Part shown: piece by piece, positions 47,874-58,702 of the stretch
How the letters are laid out: every line of letters begins with the position of its first letter
Position numbering within the stretch: position 1 is the stretch's first letter
Assembly: GCA_964059195.1 (NCBI GenBank)
Contig: CAXKWD010000006.1
Coordinates: forward strand, 70,573,073 to 70,637,072
Direction: 5' to 3'
Length of the DNA stretch: 64,000 nucleotides
Source of the DNA: Ectobius pallidus
Taxonomy: Eukaryota; Arthropoda; Insecta; Blattodea; Ectobiidae
Position numbers and translations under genes: made by a program
The notes under the pieces: model-generated
Told to the model about the DNA's origin: nothing
Seen by the model: only the letters and a program-made list of their open reading frames with translations
The model's database searches: none

Positions 47874-48218
47874 AATAACCCCTTTTCGACAACCAGAATC
47901 GCCCAACACCAGTGCTCCCCGGTAGGACTGTGGTATACATGGTCTCCCAACTTGGCGCCAACTAACCCGAATTAAAGTACAGCTATAAAATGGCACCCAA
48001 CTCTGTTAGGGCAACTAAAGAACTGCTATAAACTATAATCTCCATGTAATACAGCAGTATTCAAGAACAGCTCAAATCACACATTTCACACTAGAAAATC
48101 ACTCACTATTGGAAGCTGGTTTTCTTGATTTTCGTTGTCTCTTTTGACACAATAATTTTTCAACTTTTAAAAAATTAAATTACAATTTATTGAGCATTTA
48201 CTAATACAATTCTGGAAT

Positions 48219-48878
48219 CTATGTTTGTGCAGTGGCCAGTCTAAGTTCGCATTTTAAATTTTCATCTGACATTATTAATTTCTGCAGCGGGTTTTGTTTA
48301 TTTTCATCCGTGAAAAATGTGTTCGCAAATATATGTACCTAGGTAGATCCGAACATAGACAAAATCCTAGCAGCATGTCTATGCAGTCGGGGGAATTTAC
48401 TTCGGAAAAAGTCCCAATAAATGTCACTCAAATTTCTCCTATTTTTATAAGCAGATTCACTCATTCTATGGTCTTCATTATTTTCCATGAGCTTGTCATG
48501 GAGTCTCTGTATTAACAATACACGTCGATCTCCATCGTAACTGTCATATTCACTCGCATGGTGTGAGTAATGTCGCTGCAAGTTATATTTTCTTATTGCG
48601 TGAAGAACTTTGGCACAAACTAAACACTTCGCCATTCCTCCATTATCTATAAATAAAAAACTGTCTTCCCATGCAGACATAAATTTAGGGGTCGATGGCC
48701 TACGTATTGGATTGCTTTCTACACCCGACATAATGCTTGGAACCTGGCGAAAGAGACGACCCATCTCTGTCCACAGAACCTCGTCTCCGACTGACATCAC
48801 GTGGTGCACAGCGCACAAAATACATGGAGATGGAGACCCCTGCCATTCAGTTTCTTCTGAAACTTCCATTATTTCCAT
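48219..48878 (-). pseudogene. SPIN-DOC/BED-like zinc-finger protein fused to a hAT C-terminal dimerisation remnant
   Basis: The longest intact frame outside RT: 179 codons from 48878 to 48339. Residues 1-62 match nothing I know. Residues 65-130 form a C2H2-type finger with C85-x2-C88-x14-H103-x3-H107 and KYNLQRHYSHHASEY, as in SPIN-DOC-like/EPM2AIP1-type proteins derived from hAT transposases. Residues 150-179, DIYWDFFRSKFPRL and ARILSMFGST, are the conserved C-terminal hAT block, normally continuing Y(V/I)CE. Here the Tyr codon is a TAG; the same frame then continues VHIFANTFFTDENKQ and LRLATAQT, a decayed remainder ending at 48219. The RNase H-like catalytic core between finger and C-terminus is missing. 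Likely an internally deleted transposase-derived gene. A transcribed small finger protein cannot be excluded, since 179 codons are intact. Confidence 0.72.
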
Positions 48879-49823
48879 CAGATACAGTTAATATCCTTCA
48901 GTCTACACAGGTTACAATAACTTATAGTCAAAACTGACAGAATTCACTTAAAAATAATAGGTAAGTGAAGGAATTAAATTGCTAGTTGCAACTGTCAGAT
49001 TTCTTACTGACTTTACTATTTATCGATGGCAATTGTGATCCGAAGTTTTAATTGCTCGTACTGCACTTAGGATCCTCACTCAGTCAAAAGGAAGAAAATT
49101 ATTCCTATCTGATAAGAACTCGTGGAAAATTGCTTTAACACTTAAGTCAGTTGTTGCTATTATACAATCTTATGCATTTTCAGCAGCTATTTACATCATG
49201 AGATACGAGTAGGCCTATAATATGTCAAAACGCTGTTCCTGGTGCCCTTGCTTAAGAAGTTAAGTACGATTGGTACTATAGATATTATTTTGTTCTGCAG
49301 TAAATAGCAGATTTCTGAAGTAAACAAAGGACAGAAATTTCCGAAGTTATGCAATATTGCCTAAGTCCCATAAAAGATTGCTCACTGTAATTAACATAAT
49401 CTATGTATGTGCATAGGTGTTTCTGTGTATTTCATCACTAGATAATATAGGTAACATCTTCATCGCTATGCAGTCGAAGGTCGCATTATTTAGTTCCGGT
49501 AAGTAAGAAATATATTTTTCATAGAAGCGAACACTGTCTTATAGACTCTGCACAGTATAGGCCGGCAGAAATGCAAACTTCTGTATTGTCATATCTGCCC
49601 GCGTCTCCATGTTACACTTGTGACATCATAAATACGAGTATATTTATATCAGTTTGACGACGTCCCTGCTGTTTGGTAGGCTGCTACTTTACAAGGGGGT
49701 GAAAATTATATAGGGTACGCTACGCTATATGTAAGTTACGTTAAGAAAATGCCCATTTGTCTTAAAAATTTCCCTTAATTGTTATTACACTGGTAATGAC
49801 TTCAGCGCAAGTCGGTATTCGTA
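48879..49823. other. Unannotated interval
   Basis: No gene or repeat that I can support upstream of the finger relic. I could not find hAT-type terminal repeats flanking 48219-48878 in it. Confidence 0.5.
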
Positions 49824-50447
49824 GCCTTCTTACACACTAGCGTTTTTAGCAGCGCTTCTGAGTAGCACCAGGCAGCGCTTCTCAGTCGCGTTTGGAAGCG
49901 CTACTTTGCGATGATCCTCCAATGCCTCATTTCTTGGTCATAAATTCGGACGAAGAAGTTCTTGCACTTGCGTTGCTAATTAGAAGAAGAAGGTATATAG
50001 ACGTAAACGCAAGTATTGAGAGCATCCAATGAAAGAAGCCAGGATAATAAATGGTCAGTTTTATACACATTACAGTGAATTGAGACAAGATGATGATAAA
50101 TTCTTCAAATATTTTAGAATGTCTTTGTCAAGTTTTGATGAACTATTAAATTTTCTCCACTTATCCACTTCATTAATAAATACTTCTGTGTCAAAACTAA
50201 TGGCACGGTTCTTCAGGGCTTCTGAAACTGAACTGCCGCGCTTCTCTCACGCTGCGTGTGAAAAGGAAACCGACTGCAAAACGCAGCTGCTAGCAGCGGG
50301 GAGCCGCACCTGCTTGCGTAGCAGCGCTTCTTTGGCGTGTAGAGACGCTAGTGTGTATAGCTACAATCTGAATACATGCAAAAGTAGAATACAGCGTTTG
50401 CAGCGCGACTCAGAAGCGCTGCTAAAAACGCTAGTGTGTAAGAAGGC
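49824..50447 (+). mobile_element. PIF/Harbinger element, internally deleted, 40-bp perfect TIRs
   Basis: The left end (GCCTTCTTACACACTAGCGT and the following 20 bases) is the exact inverse of the right end at 50408-50447. AGCGCTTCT strings recur inside both ends. Flanking triplets are GTA on the left and TAA on the right, so the expected TWA duplication is imperfect. 624 bp; an autonomous element is typically several kilobases. Confidence 0.85.
49922..50200 (+). pseudogene. N-terminal fragment of a HARBI1-like Harbinger nuclease
   Basis: Begins MPHFLVINSDEEVLALALLI and RRRRYIDVN at 49922, frameshifts near 50025, then reads NGQFYTHYSELRQDDDKFF and KYFRMSLSSFDELLNFL from 50059, the start of Harbinger transposases before the DDE nuclease. 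After about 50200 the frame leaves the family and runs into TIR-related sequence. The nuclease domain is absent. Confidence 0.8.
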
Positions 50448-52267
50448 TAAATTGGTGTCCTATACAACTTGAGAAAATTATATTTATTGTTTACTCCAGG
50501 GTTCAACACAGGAACAAAACACTATCTACTCCCGTCGTACTTAACGTAGCATGCAGCTCCGCTGTTTATTAAGTGCCAGTATGGTACTTTATGAGATTGT
50601 GTGGTGGGCGGGAAAATGTCTGTCCTTGTGTCTCGAAAACGCGCGGTAACTCGAATACGCTATATCGGATTTTCATGAAACTTGGTATACGCACTTATAA
50701 TGTCCATGGGACAAAGCCTATTGATTTTAGGCAAATCGGTTGAGTGGTACCGGAATAATGCCAATTTATCGCCTATTTTATGGCAACTTAATATATTATA
50801 CAGAATTTATCAAATGGAAATCAGTTCTCATGACAACATTGCTTTACAGCGTTCATATAAGGCTTTTGAAGTTGCTTTGACAAGTAATACTACCCACATA
50901 TTCCTTCACATATGCTTATCAAACTAGACCTTTGTTCTTCCGTAAGCCCTCCTTAATGAATCGATCTGGAGCTTAACTCGGAAATCGATTTAAATAATAA
51001 CTTATTTTCTGCATATCATAATAGCAATTTTCACTAATTAAACAAAAGCATTCTGGCACTCTGTTACATCAGTTTACCTGATTTTATTTATCTCAAACTA
51101 CAACTCATATCACAGCAACAGGTTGAGGTTCGAGATTTAGGTGAAAGCACGTTCAACACAATCATGGTTAAATTTGAAATGAGTGATTTTATGTTAACTG
51201 ATTTAATTTCATTTTATTTTGTACTATTTTACGTACCTTTAGTTTTTATTTTACTTTCTTTTATTTATCTGAGAGCACTTCGCTGTAACATAAAAAAAAA
51301 TTAATCTCGCAGGCAATATCAATCTTAAATAATGATTATCACTTCACAATACCAATAACACAACCAATGAACCGAACGAGGGAATCCATCAGGTGAGGCA
51401 CAGAACGTAATATAGTACAGTATATTAGCAGACCTCCCCTCTATTAGCATGTGGCCTAGCTAAATAGACCAGACAGGTTATTGCATGGACACGAAGAGAT
51501 TGGGCGGGGGAGTGGGGGTGGAAAAGCGAATCAACGGGAAGTGACAAGGGCCGGAGGGGATGTAACCTGTCGAGGGTGCGGTGGTGAAACGGGATTGCTA
51601 CGGATTGATTTTCATTTCAAAATACTATATATATGAGGCGATGTAGTATGAAGTGGATGGAACGTGAAGAGGGAAAGGGAGCGGTTGAACTCGAACCGGT
51701 AATGCGATTCGTTTCCTGCCCGTCGAAACCCTTGCCACGTCATCATTAAAACTGATTTTTTCCATTTTATCGCTTGACTGATAATCATCAGTGTTTTTAA
51801 AGGCTTTGATTAACTGCAAGACGGCCTACAGGTATTCCACTTGGAGCTTCAATACTGAATCTAACGATTTTCTTCTGTGGATTCAGGAATGTTATTTACT
51901 GCCATTATTTTTTTCAATTTCTTAAGTCTTTATTTTTTCTTAGTTTGTGGAAGATAGTTTCCAGAAATAATATCACGAAATTGAGAAACCCCAGATATCC
52001 ACTGTTTGGGCAAAATAACATTACGGTAGGAGTGTAGTCTGTTAAATACACCTATACAGAAAGAAAGAAAACTTACGCGTTCTATAGTTACTTAGCATAG
52101 CTTCGTAGAGCAGTATGAAGTTGTAATGAAATTGAGATACCCCTAACATGTTATGGACACGGTAGTATGTATCCACTGCATCAGTTAATGTTGAAAAATC
52201 TGTTTGTGTTGTTCAACTGGACATGAATTAAAGAAATGCCACATTTCCACGATTTTCAAACGATTTA
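50448..52267. other. Unannotated interval
   Basis: No supported gene. At about 50625-50760 the string with TCGGATTTTCATGAAACTTG and GGCAAATCGGTTGAG resembles non-coding parts of Helitrons, without ends. A GC-richer patch at 51480-51730 has a 64-codon minus ORF with no recognised domain. Confidence 0.45.
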
Positions 52268-52366
52268 CCATTTATTGGAATGATAATTCTTTCACATTGG
52301 TTGTGTATAGACTAACGTGAAAAGGTAGAGTCAGATTGCAAAACTCAATTCCATAGCCGGGATATT
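52268..52366 (-). mobile_element. SINE family T, copy 1 (body only)
   Basis: Inverse of the body of copy 3: GGAATGATAATTCTTTCACA, AAAAGGTAGAGTCAG, AACTCAATTCCATAGCCGGG. It lacks the tRNA-like head, so it is truncated at its 5' side. It lies head to head with copy 2, 40 bp away. Confidence 0.72.
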
Positions 52367-52405
52367 CCAGTCAATTTGATAACTTAATGTTGTACAGTCA
52401 TGTTG

Positions 52406-52505
52406 CTAAGGTAGCTCAATTGGTAGAGCAGCGGCACGGAAAGCCGAAGATTCTGGTTCAAATCCGACTGTGGCATTGAATTTTTCAGTCTGACTCCACA
52501 TTTCC
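52406..52505 (+). mobile_element. SINE family T, copy 2 (tRNA-like head)
   Basis: GGTAGCTCAATTGGTAGAGC (A box) and GGTTCAAATCC (B box) form a good RNA polymerase III promoter in a tRNA-like sequence, followed by GGCATTGAATTTTTCAGT and a CTGACTCCAC block shared with copy 3. Truncated after about 52505. Confidence 0.8.
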
Positions 52506-53024
52506 AATTAAATTAATTAATTATAGTTTTGCTTATCTTTTTTTTTTTTTAATATTTTATTTACCATGGTGTTTTGTACATTGTTGGTGTTAGGTTATAA
52601 CTATTCAGGGTATTAACGTTTGCTTATCTTAACATAACTTGGATGATTGCACCTGTCTTCACCTCTGATAATTGCTGACAAGAGAGGCATGCGTGAGGGC
52701 ACAGCAGTGGCGATAGGTCCCGGCCAAGGCGTCCTTGGGTCCCGGCTACTGTAATAATATCTTCAGTCAACACTCACGCATGGTTGCAGTACCTTCTTCC
52801 ACCTCTAAGAGAGAGGACTTTTACAATGTAGTCGGATGCATCAAACTCAAATGCTCATTTATACGACATGATAGGATAGGATAGGATAGTACAGGATAGG
52901 ATCAGTCCCCTGAAGGGGGAAGGCAGGTTGGGAACGACCCTAAACACTTCTGCCATTCGGTCCATTGTGCCAACCTCCGGTTGAGTCGTTTGGAGAATTT
53001 AACGCTTTACCGGCAAGTTGCCAT
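52506..53024. other. Interval with a (GGATA)n microsatellite
   Basis: GGATA pentamers, partly interrupted, occupy about 52868-52900. The remainder is GC-richer than average at 52680-52760 and 52900-52985, with no gene that I can recognise. Confidence 0.65.
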
Positions 53025-53167
53025 GGTAGCTGAATGGTAGAGCGGCGGCACGTAGAGTCGAAGATCCTGTTTCAAATCCCGGGAATGGCATTGAATTTTT
53101 CAGTGTGACTCTACCTTTCCATCTAAGCCAACACACGGCCAGTGTGAAAGAATTATCATTCCAATTA
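53025..53167 (+). mobile_element. SINE family T, copy 3 (most complete)
   Basis: tRNA-like head with A box TAGCTGAATGG and a decayed B box GTTTCAAATCC, then GGCATTGAATTTTTCAGT, GTGACTCTACCTTTCC, ACGGCCAGTGTGAAAG and AATTATCATTCCAATT. The body matches copy 1 inverted and the head matches copy 2, so the three define one family of about 145 bp. Confidence 0.8.
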
Positions 53168-53659
53168 ATTTCACTGTTTGGTTAATTCGAGGACATCCAT
53201 CACAAGCCCGCATTAAGCATGTTAGTTTGTTTGAACGTTTTTGTTGGTTTGCTACCTTCTATGCTTGTTTGTTGCTTTTACTTACTGAGTTCTGCTACTT
53301 GGGCCAAAACCGTCACCGGCATTTTTTTGAGAATTTTCGAGAAGAAAGTCAGTTTGTGCTTGACCGATCATTCAATAGACAATGCGGTTGACACTTCTGT
53401 TTGCAAATGTCTATGTTTTTAAAATAAAAAACCTTCCCTGATTAGGAGGCTATCACATGGACGACGTAATACAAACAATAGAAGTTAATTTAAAATGAGA
53501 ATTGAATATCGCAGATACAGCGATCAAAAATTTAAAAGATACCCACATAAGGTATTCTGCAATAAATAATGTTTAATATTTCAAGATTGAAAATAAATTT
53601 TATTTACATTGTCAACTAATGTTTTATGATAATTTTGATTGTACTTAAGACCGCTATAT
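53168..53659. other. Unannotated interval
   Basis: No gene or repeat that I can support. Confidence 0.5.
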
Positions 53660-54070
53660 TTGAATATGAATTTAAATAAAGGAAATAAAATAAATATGGT
53701 ACCTGTTGCTCAACAAAGATAGGCCTATATTTTGTGATTTCTTGCCAAGGCCTTTCGGTCCCTCTAACACTATCTTCAGGGCATTTTTTGCTGGCTTGAA
53801 GTTCCAATAATTAAAATAAAATAAAAGTTTTATAAATTTTATCTTATTTTATAAATGTGCCAAAATTAAGTTTTTTTTATTTTAATTATTGGAAATCCAA
53901 GCCAGAAAAAGATACCCTGAAGATGGTGTAGAAGCACCGAAAAGCCTAGGCGAAAAAACACAAATTATATCTTAGTTGAGCAACTGTTAACATATTTATT
54001 TTATTTCATTGATCGAGCCCAACGGTGTTGAGCATGTGTTTTAATCAATTTAAATAAAGGAGTGAACATT
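53660..54070. repeat. Inverted pair of a dispersed repeat with a CTGAAGATGG motif
   Basis: The arm at about 53660-53818 is the imperfect reverse complement of 53880-54030: AATAATTAAAATAAAA, GCTGGCTTG, ATCTTCAGGG, TTTCGGT, AGGC, TTGCTCAAC and AAATAAAATAAATATG all recur. The CCTGAAGATGGT...ACCGAAAAGC arrangement resembles the terminal regions of Penelope-like elements, but no coding part is attached. A third, diverged copy is at about 41300-41410. Confidence 0.7.
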
Positions 54071-54765
54071 TTCGGTGTCAAATACAGTAGTCTATAAAAT
54101 AACTTATTTCGCGAAATATCCACCGAAATAGAAGGAAATTAACTGAAATCATCACTTTTATTTCACACATACACAAAAAAAAACCATGCAGCTATATTAA
54201 AGACACTACTGAAGCAGATCCATAAAATGGTTCATTCAATATACTTATTCACATACGGCAGCACACATGACAATTCAATGTAGTGTATTATTTACAATGA
54301 TTTTTATGGCGATGGAATGAAATCAACGAAAGTGAGATCTTCTGATCCCCAGGGTTTGGCCTGAGACCCGGCTTCTCTTGCGACCACGAGTCCCTATGGC
54401 GCACCATGAATATGCAATGGAGGTAATGTGTTCCTATCGACTTCAAGACGCTTCACCCGGCAGCAAACCTCAACTGTAAATATTACCAACGCCGATAAAT
54501 CGATCAACACTCTTACACTCACAGACCGACAACACTAGCTTGAATGCGATGCCGCAAGTGTAAACGTCTAGTCTATACTGTGCCTCACACCATTTACATA
54601 AAAATAATACAGATTGTAGAAAAGTCTACATGGAGGGAACCTTTTTGCAGTACGAAATATACGGAAATGTTTATTTCAGGAGATACGATGTCTTGCAGGC
54701 TGCTTTGGTTTTTTATTGTCTACCTGTAGATGTATTAATGAATTTCATTCCACTAGTGCTGAATT
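54071..54765. other. Unannotated interval
   Basis: No supported gene. Two overlapping 60-codon ORFs near 54544-54812 run into the palindrome that follows and have no recognised domain. Confidence 0.5.
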
Positions 54766-55566
54766 ATATGAAAATTAGAATTATATATTCAGCCTTAAGC
54801 ACTAGAATGTGATTTTTAATTAGAATCTAACAGGATATTGAGGCTAAAGACGTAGAGTAATACAGTTTATATAATTTATTGTTTGTAACGTAATGTGTAT
54901 TAAATGTAGGCTACATTGATACAGTTTTTGTTACATGTATATAAGGTAGGCTTATTACATAACAGATTTACTCTTTAGTTTAACTAATAAACAGGATAGT
55001 CATTGGTAAAGTTGTATCATAAAATTAATTACCTCCTACTATTGTATCACAACTTTTAAGTGCGAATATAATTACTGAATGTATTACTATAGTCGTCATA
55101 ATTTAATGGAAATTAGACATCACACAATACTTGTAATAATTGATTTGGTATCTTTTGACTAGTTGTTAATCAACTACAATTTAACTAATTTTATATAAAA
55201 GTTTATAATAATTGAAATTATTTTATCACATGACATGCTTTTTAAACTACGTTAATTTATTGTATTAATATGCTAATTTCCTATAACAAGCTGATACTCA
55301 ACTTTTTAATTAATTTTATTATACAACTTTACTTATGACTTTCCTGTTTATTAGTTAAACTAAAGAGTAAATCTTTTATGAAATAAGCCTACCTTATATA
55401 CATGTAACAATAACTGTATCAATATACATTTAATACACATTACGTTACCAACAATAAATAGAAACTGTAAATTATTCTACGTCTTCAGCCTCAATATCCT
55501 ATTAGATTCTAATTAAAAATCACATTCTAGTGCTTAAGGCTGAATATATAATTCTAATTTTCATAT
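54766..55566. mobile_element. 801-bp palindromic element of unknown class
   Basis: ATATGAAAATTAGAATTATA at 54766 starts an arm of about 265 bp repeated inverted at about 55303-55566, with roughly 90% identity by eye. The 270-bp centre is AT-rich and unique. CTGAA occurs just outside each end (TGCTGAATT and TCTGAAGAT), a possible imperfect target duplication. No coding capacity. The identical C-termini of ORFs ending at 54812 and reading from 55520 are mirror images, not genes. Confidence 0.82.
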
Positions 55567-55700
55567 CTGAAGATGGCTGTCCCTCTGCCCTCTCTCGGAA
55601 AATAAGCGTACCATATTCATATAGGTAACAGAAACCTCCACAGAAACCTCCGTCCCAACATAAGGGATAGTAGGAAACCAGATCAGACCACTGTAGATGG
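55567..55700 (+). mobile_element. SINE family S, copy 5 (3' fragment, opposite orientation)
   Basis: CCTCTGCCCTCTCTCGGAAA and ATAAGCGTACC, TAGGTAACAGAAACCTCC match the inverse of copies 1-4. Only the distal body is present. It abuts the palindromic element. Confidence 0.7.
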
Positions 55701-55766
55701 CAGCAAGAATTTGGATAACACATTTTCTGATTTTTATATTTTATACTTTCAACTTTATATATTAAA

Positions 55767-56628
55767 CTAGCTTAAAAGGCCCGGCGTCGCCCGGGTTTTG
55801 TATTTCGTAATATGAAATTAACATATGGAGGACTTTCGATGTTGAAACTCTAGGTCTATTTAGCCTATGTAGAATTCGAAATGAGGAAGAACGACAGATG
55901 ACATTCAGACTATTCCCTCAGAAAACGCTAGATATAGCTTTTTATGGCTCATAGAGGATGTCGAATGTTCCATTCCATTGCTTCTACACACCATGCCTGG
56001 GAGGAGTGCAAATAAGAAGAAAAAGAAATTCCGGTTACATAAGATTGTATTGTCTTGACAGAAAATTGTATTCCTCACTCTCATATTACCATACAACCGT
56101 TTCGGGGCTGAAGTAAAAAAGAAATTCAATATCACTTTCACACTTCCCTTCCCAAAAACCTGGGACATAGGCCTAATATACTGCGCGCGTAGGACTGAAA
56201 ATGTTACATCCCATTTTGTCTTTTTTTAGTGAGAAAATTATATTTTCCATGTCGAGGGTAGAGAAAGTTATGTGACTACTTTATTTTCGTGGATTTTATT
56301 CTTCAAGAATTATTTTCACAATTATGTATTAAATACTTCGACAGTATCAGCATTTGTTAAAGCCCAGTATTATAATATAGTATCCAAAGCCCTATGTAAA
56401 CTTCGTAAACAATACTTTCGTTGTGTAAACAATTGACATCAGAACTCTCTAACTTTGCCTCATTTCACATTTCCGACTTTTCCCGTGGATTTTTCAAAAA
56501 TTTTCTTTCACACAAACCTTGTCGTGACAATTACGAACACAACAAAAAAAGAATCAGCCAAATCGGTCGAGCCGTTCTCAAGTGATGCGGCAACAACCCT
56601 TTTGTAAATTCAATTTTATTAATATAGA
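55767..56628 (-). mobile_element. Non-autonomous Helitron, both ends present, 862 bp
   Basis: On the minus strand it starts TCTATATTAATAAAATTGAA (first base complements 56628), preceded by A. It ends with a hairpin CCCGG...CCGGG-type stem (55780-55784 with 55791-55795), a short spacer and CTAG (55767-55770), followed by T. Insertion between A and T, a 5' TC, a 3' hairpin plus CTAG and no target duplication are all Helitron hallmarks. Near the 5' end it carries the widely seen GAACGGCTCGACCGATTTGG string. No Rep/helicase sequence is present. Confidence 0.9.
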
Positions 56629-58702
56629 TAACTACAGTCCTGTGGTCAAAACGATAGCTGCATCAGACTCCTGAGTTTTCTTTTTGTGTTGTGTTTCCTC
56701 TCATGGATATTTGACAGGATGAGGAAAAATTTCAAGAGCCGTTGTAATATTATGTCGTGTTCCAAAAGATGCATTCGATTTCGAAGTGAGATAACTCCGA
56801 TAATTCTCTGAAAATTTCACAAATTAGGCCTATTCTACACTTCTAAGTGATTGATGCTATGTTTAAAAAATGTTCCATTTTTGTACCAATAAAAACTACT
56901 AGGTGATAAGATTAATTAAAAATGTTCCGGGAGTATTCTGTCAAGTTCTGAGACAGTACACCGTGTTCCAGAAAGTTTCATCTGGTTTCAAATTTCTATA
57001 GCTCCAGCCCTGCTTCTAGTGAAAAACGAGAATATAATCATATTGTTTAAAACGAACTTCATGTATGTAGATGTAGCGATATTGAAAAAAAAATACAATA
57101 TCTCAATGTTTTATTTATTTTTTACTTTAAAACAAAAATAGCACTTAATCTTTTCAAAATATCGAGAATGGTGGTCGCAATTTTGAACAGTTGAAATATT
57201 CATATCTTCTGTTTCATTTGACAATTCTGGCTTGACACAATTTAAAATATGCTAATTTTGTTAAAACCTGACGTTAACAAATGCAATTGTTTTTTTTTCT
57301 ATTTTGTTCCGTGAGGCGCAATAACTATCAAGGTCCACCGGTAGGACAGGCCTGTACTAGAATACGGTTTCTTAATACTGAAGTCGTGAGAAGTTCGAAA
57401 ATGATTTTGTAATTGTAACCTAATGATTTAAAGAAACGGAAGAATAACTTAATACTGACGTGACTGAATAGAAACATACTAAAATCATAACCTCTTTTAG
57501 AGAGGAATATGGAATATCCTAACATTATTTTCCATAGGTTTGAGCACGTCCTCCTATAAAGCTGATATTGGAAATTGAATCAATACTGTCTAAACCTGCA
57601 CACCGTGATCCCGAGAAAATTGTTTGCCTTACCAACACTGCATGCAAATATATTATGATCCTTTTACATAGAGTATGGCTTCTCTTCTACTGGGATCTTA
57701 CTGGTCCTCTTTTGATTTAAGTGTTCTTATAGTGTTTTAATATTTCATATTCCCCGAAAGTTCTGCTGGCTCTAGTCTAGAATACCATGCTTCAGTAATC
57801 GGTATGGCCAGCCCATTTCAGTTCCTCATTTAATTTAGATTAATTAAAATGTTGTTTGAAATTCCGATTTATATGTTCGTCTTACTTTTTCATCTGGAGA
57901 AAGACTGTATTCAAAAGCAGAATGTCTACCTCGTTTTGAGAGATGGCAGAAAGTAAGAGTATTATTTGCAATATTTACTTTTTACTTTAAGTTCAGCCTT
58001 AAATGTTGCCTATATGCAACAATTAAAATCCTCAATGTAGATCCTTCTGATCATTTAGTTTAACTTTTAACATTCATATCGTTGTGAACGTTTCATGGCT
58101 TCCATTCAAAAAGGATTTACAAGACTGCTGAAATTGACAGCAAGCAACCCTGCAAAAGAAAGAGTTAAAATACTATCAAAATTCGAAAGCTGAGTATTGG
58201 AGAATACTAACTCCACCTTTTGCAAAATTATTTCGAACTCTTAATTTAGTTAAGAGTTCAAGATTTATATTAAAACTTTTACAAAATATTAAAAAATATT
58301 GGAAGCACTACATTTCAACACTCATACTCAACACAGATATATCTGTGGCCATGCCCGTCGAGGAAGGATAAGAAAAAACGAAGAAAGAAGCTACGAATAC
58401 TGATCAGACTCTTTGTGAACATGACAGAGGACGGTATATTATTTGGTATTTGGAGATGGAAAATTGGTTTCGCAGTATAGGCCTATGTAAGTGAAATGGC
58501 TGCCACTCAAACTAAGAGTTCGAATTATACATTATCGCATTTTTTGCATAAAATATAGTTTCAGTTGAGTATAATTTATATGTCTTCCATGAATGAATTG
58601 TCATGTCATGTTCAATACAAAATAGGAAACTTATTACATTTTAAATTATTATGGTATGAAGTTTAGTTTTGTCCTTTTATTACATGCAGTTTCGTTTTCT
58701 AA
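56629..58702. other. Unannotated interval
   Basis: No supported gene. Several TTTC/ATTT-rich strings around 56700-57250 look like decayed repeats but I cannot assign them. It ends in the TAA target copy of the next element. Confidence 0.45.

Noticed and set aside
50625..50760. Second full Helitron
   Set aside because: Resembles Helitron non-coding strings, but neither a TC start nor a hairpin-CTAG end could be placed.
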